DNA of 64,000 nucleotides from Vibrio penaeicida (GTDB taxonomy: Bacteria; Pseudomonadota; Gammaproteobacteria; Enterobacterales; Vibrionaceae). Shown piece after piece: positions 62,967-64,000 of the stretch. The notes under the pieces are model-generated. The model was not told where the DNA came from and made no database searches. It saw only the letters and a list, made by a program, of their open reading frames with translations. Numbering within the stretch: the stretch's first letter is position 1; every line of letters starts with the position of its first letter. Where the stretch lies: NCBI RefSeq assembly GCF_002933855.1, contig NZ_BFAQ01000016.1, positions 62,001 through 126,000 on the forward strand, read 5' to 3'. Made by a program: the position numbers and the translations under genes.

Positions 62967-64000
62967 TGGATACGCTCCAAGAACAGTCTCTCCAGGAGCT
63001 GCGCGAAGAGGCTCAAAAGCGCCACATCCGACTTTGGGTAGAGAAAGGTCAATTACGCTTTAAAGCCCCGAAAGGGGCTATGGACGCCAATTTACTTGAA
63101 GCGATGAAAGCGCATAAAAGTGCCTTAATATCAGCGCTGAGTTCTGGAAGACAAGCACCACAAATAGACTCAAATCCTCAGGAGCGCTATGAACCATTTC
63201 CATTAACGGATTTGCAACAAGCTTATTGGGTCGGAGAGCATGGCGGGTATGTCCAGTCGGCAATTGCGTGCTACGTCCACCATGTAGAGTTTAAAGATCT
63301 GTCGGAGGAGCGTGTTCAGTCTGCGCTGCATCAGTTGCAAAGTGCGCACGAAGTTCTCCGTACACGCTTTAAAGACGATGGTACTCAGCAGATCATGCCA
63401 GTCGGTGAGCTGCCAATCCATCTTCAATGTCATTCACTTAGGTCGATGAGTCAGGAAGATGCCGAGGCTAAGTGTGTGGAGCTTGCAGACAATTTTCCTG
63501 AGCAAGTTTTGCCATCATTGCAAGATGGCCCGCCCATGGCAGCCGCACTCTTACATTTGCCAGAAGGTGATAGGTTAATATTTGCCGTGCGATTGATCGT
63601 TATGGACGGTCCTTCGCTTGCTCGACTCTTTCACGACTTATTGTCTGCGTTGTCTGGTCAACCCTTACTCACGAAACCTCAGCTTAGTTACCGAGACTAT
63701 GTGCTGGCGTTACGCGCGCTAGACACGACGGAGGCAGAGTCATATTGGTCTAAGGCGTTGGAATCCTTGCCCGCAGCACCACAGTTGCCGATGAGAGGAG
63801 AAATGCCTAAACAATCGAAATTTGTTCGGTTGGGCGGCAGTTTGGGGCTTGAGGATTGGACTCAAATCAAAAAAAAGGCACAAGCACACGGTACGACTCC
63901 GAACGCTGTCATGTTCGCGCTCTATGCTTCTGTACTCCGATTGTGGTCCCAAGACGAACGTTTCGTTATCAACATGCTGACTAACTTTCGTCCTTTTGAT
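62966..64000 (+). CDS. NRPS, N-terminal part: TubC_N docking - Cy-type condensation (runs off window)
   Basis: An open frame of 345 codons without stop to the right edge, starting at the ATG that shares one base with the upstream TGA. Residues about 10-58 are a TubC_N docking domain (IRLWVEKGQLRFKAPKGAM), matching the acidic tail of the protein before it. A heterocyclisation-lineage domain starts at about 75 (YEPFPLTDLQQAYWVG) and includes SLPAAPQLPM and TPNAVMFALYASVLRLWS. Its catalytic DxxxxD is changed: the segment reads RLIVMD, with Arg209 in place of the first Asp. It may only condense, not cyclise, or use an altered mechanism. Later domains (A, PCP, perhaps thioesterase) lie beyond the window. 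Confidence 0.88.
   Translation, partial: MDTLQEQSLQELREEAQKRHIRLWVEKGQLRFKAPKGAMDANLLEAMKAHKSALISALSSGRQAPQIDSNPQERYEPFPLTDLQQAYWVGEHGGYVQSAIACYVHHVEFKDLSEERVQSALHQLQSAHEVLRTRFKDDGTQQIMPVGELPIHLQCHSLRSMSQEDAEAKCVELADNFPEQVLPSLQDGPPMAAALLHLPEGDRLIFAVRLIVMDGPSLARLFHDLLSALSGQPLLTKPQLSYRDYVLALRALDTTEAESYWSKALESLPAAPQLPMRGEMPKQSKFVRLGGSLGLEDWTQIKKKAQAHGTTPNAVMFALYASVLRLWSQDERFVINMLTNFRPFD

Overview
The window looks like a chromosome segment of a Vibrio or close relative (Gammaproteobacteria, Vibrionaceae). The evidence is the conserved order pilN-O-P-Q / aroK / aroB / damX / dam / rpe / gph / trpS, followed by a large secreted nuclease of the V. cholerae Xds type ending in a GlyGly-CTERM-like tail. 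The species cannot be decided from the sequence alone. No insertion sequences, integrases, tRNAs, rRNAs or CRISPR arrays were seen.

Layout. (1) 1-12956: core genome. The end of a type IV pilus assembly operon is followed by shikimate-pathway, cell-division, DNA-methylation and sugar-phosphate genes, tryptophanyl-tRNA synthetase, and the secreted nuclease. (2) 13015-18610: an accessory isonitrile-type locus. A divergent LysR regulator faces a PvcB/IsnB-like Fe(II)/2-oxoglutarate oxygenase gene that overlaps a PheA/TfdB-type FAD monooxygenase gene. Next comes a fused protein with an N-terminal isonitrile synthase (PvcA/IsnA/DIT1 family) and a C-terminal IsnB-like domain whose metal ligands are lost. 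(3) 19083-26876: six genes for exported proteins that I cannot assign: two small four-cysteine paralogues, three larger secreted proteins, and a membrane-anchored protein with HEAT-like repeats. (4) 26963-64000 (runs off the right edge): a large nonribosomal peptide/polyketide locus with a TonB receptor, two ABC half-transporters, an AraC-family regulator and Fur-box promoters, so most likely an iron- or metal-scavenging thiazoline/thiazole siderophore.

How region 4 should work. A PchB homologue makes salicylate from isochorismate. An AMP ligase with the salicylate-type pocket loads it on the N-terminal aryl carrier domain of a Cy-A-PCP protein. Further modules are TubC_N-Cy-A-PCP, Cy-A-PCP-oxidase (thiazoline to thiazole), KS-AT-KR-ACP, KS-AT-KR-ACP-Cy-A(MT)-PCP, and a truncated TubC_N-Cy protein at the window edge. 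Neither polyketide module has a dehydratase or enoyl reductase, but a separate gene encodes a PfaD-type enoyl reductase fused to a MaoC-type hydratase, apparently supplying both steps in trans. Export/uptake genes lie leftward of a central regulatory region (50.2-51.3 kb), and the regulator, tailoring enzyme and the second half of the assembly line lie rightward. This is related to yersiniabactin and pyochelin systems but longer, and matches no pathway I can name. No isochorismate synthase, thioesterase, thiazoline reductase or phosphopantetheinyl transferase is seen; they may lie to the right or elsewhere.

The two strongest candidates for something undescribed are the isonitrile synthase fused to a dead oxygenase beside an intact one (region 2), and the salicylate-primed hybrid assembly line with its PfaD-MaoC fusion and a final cyclisation domain with an altered catalytic motif (region 4).
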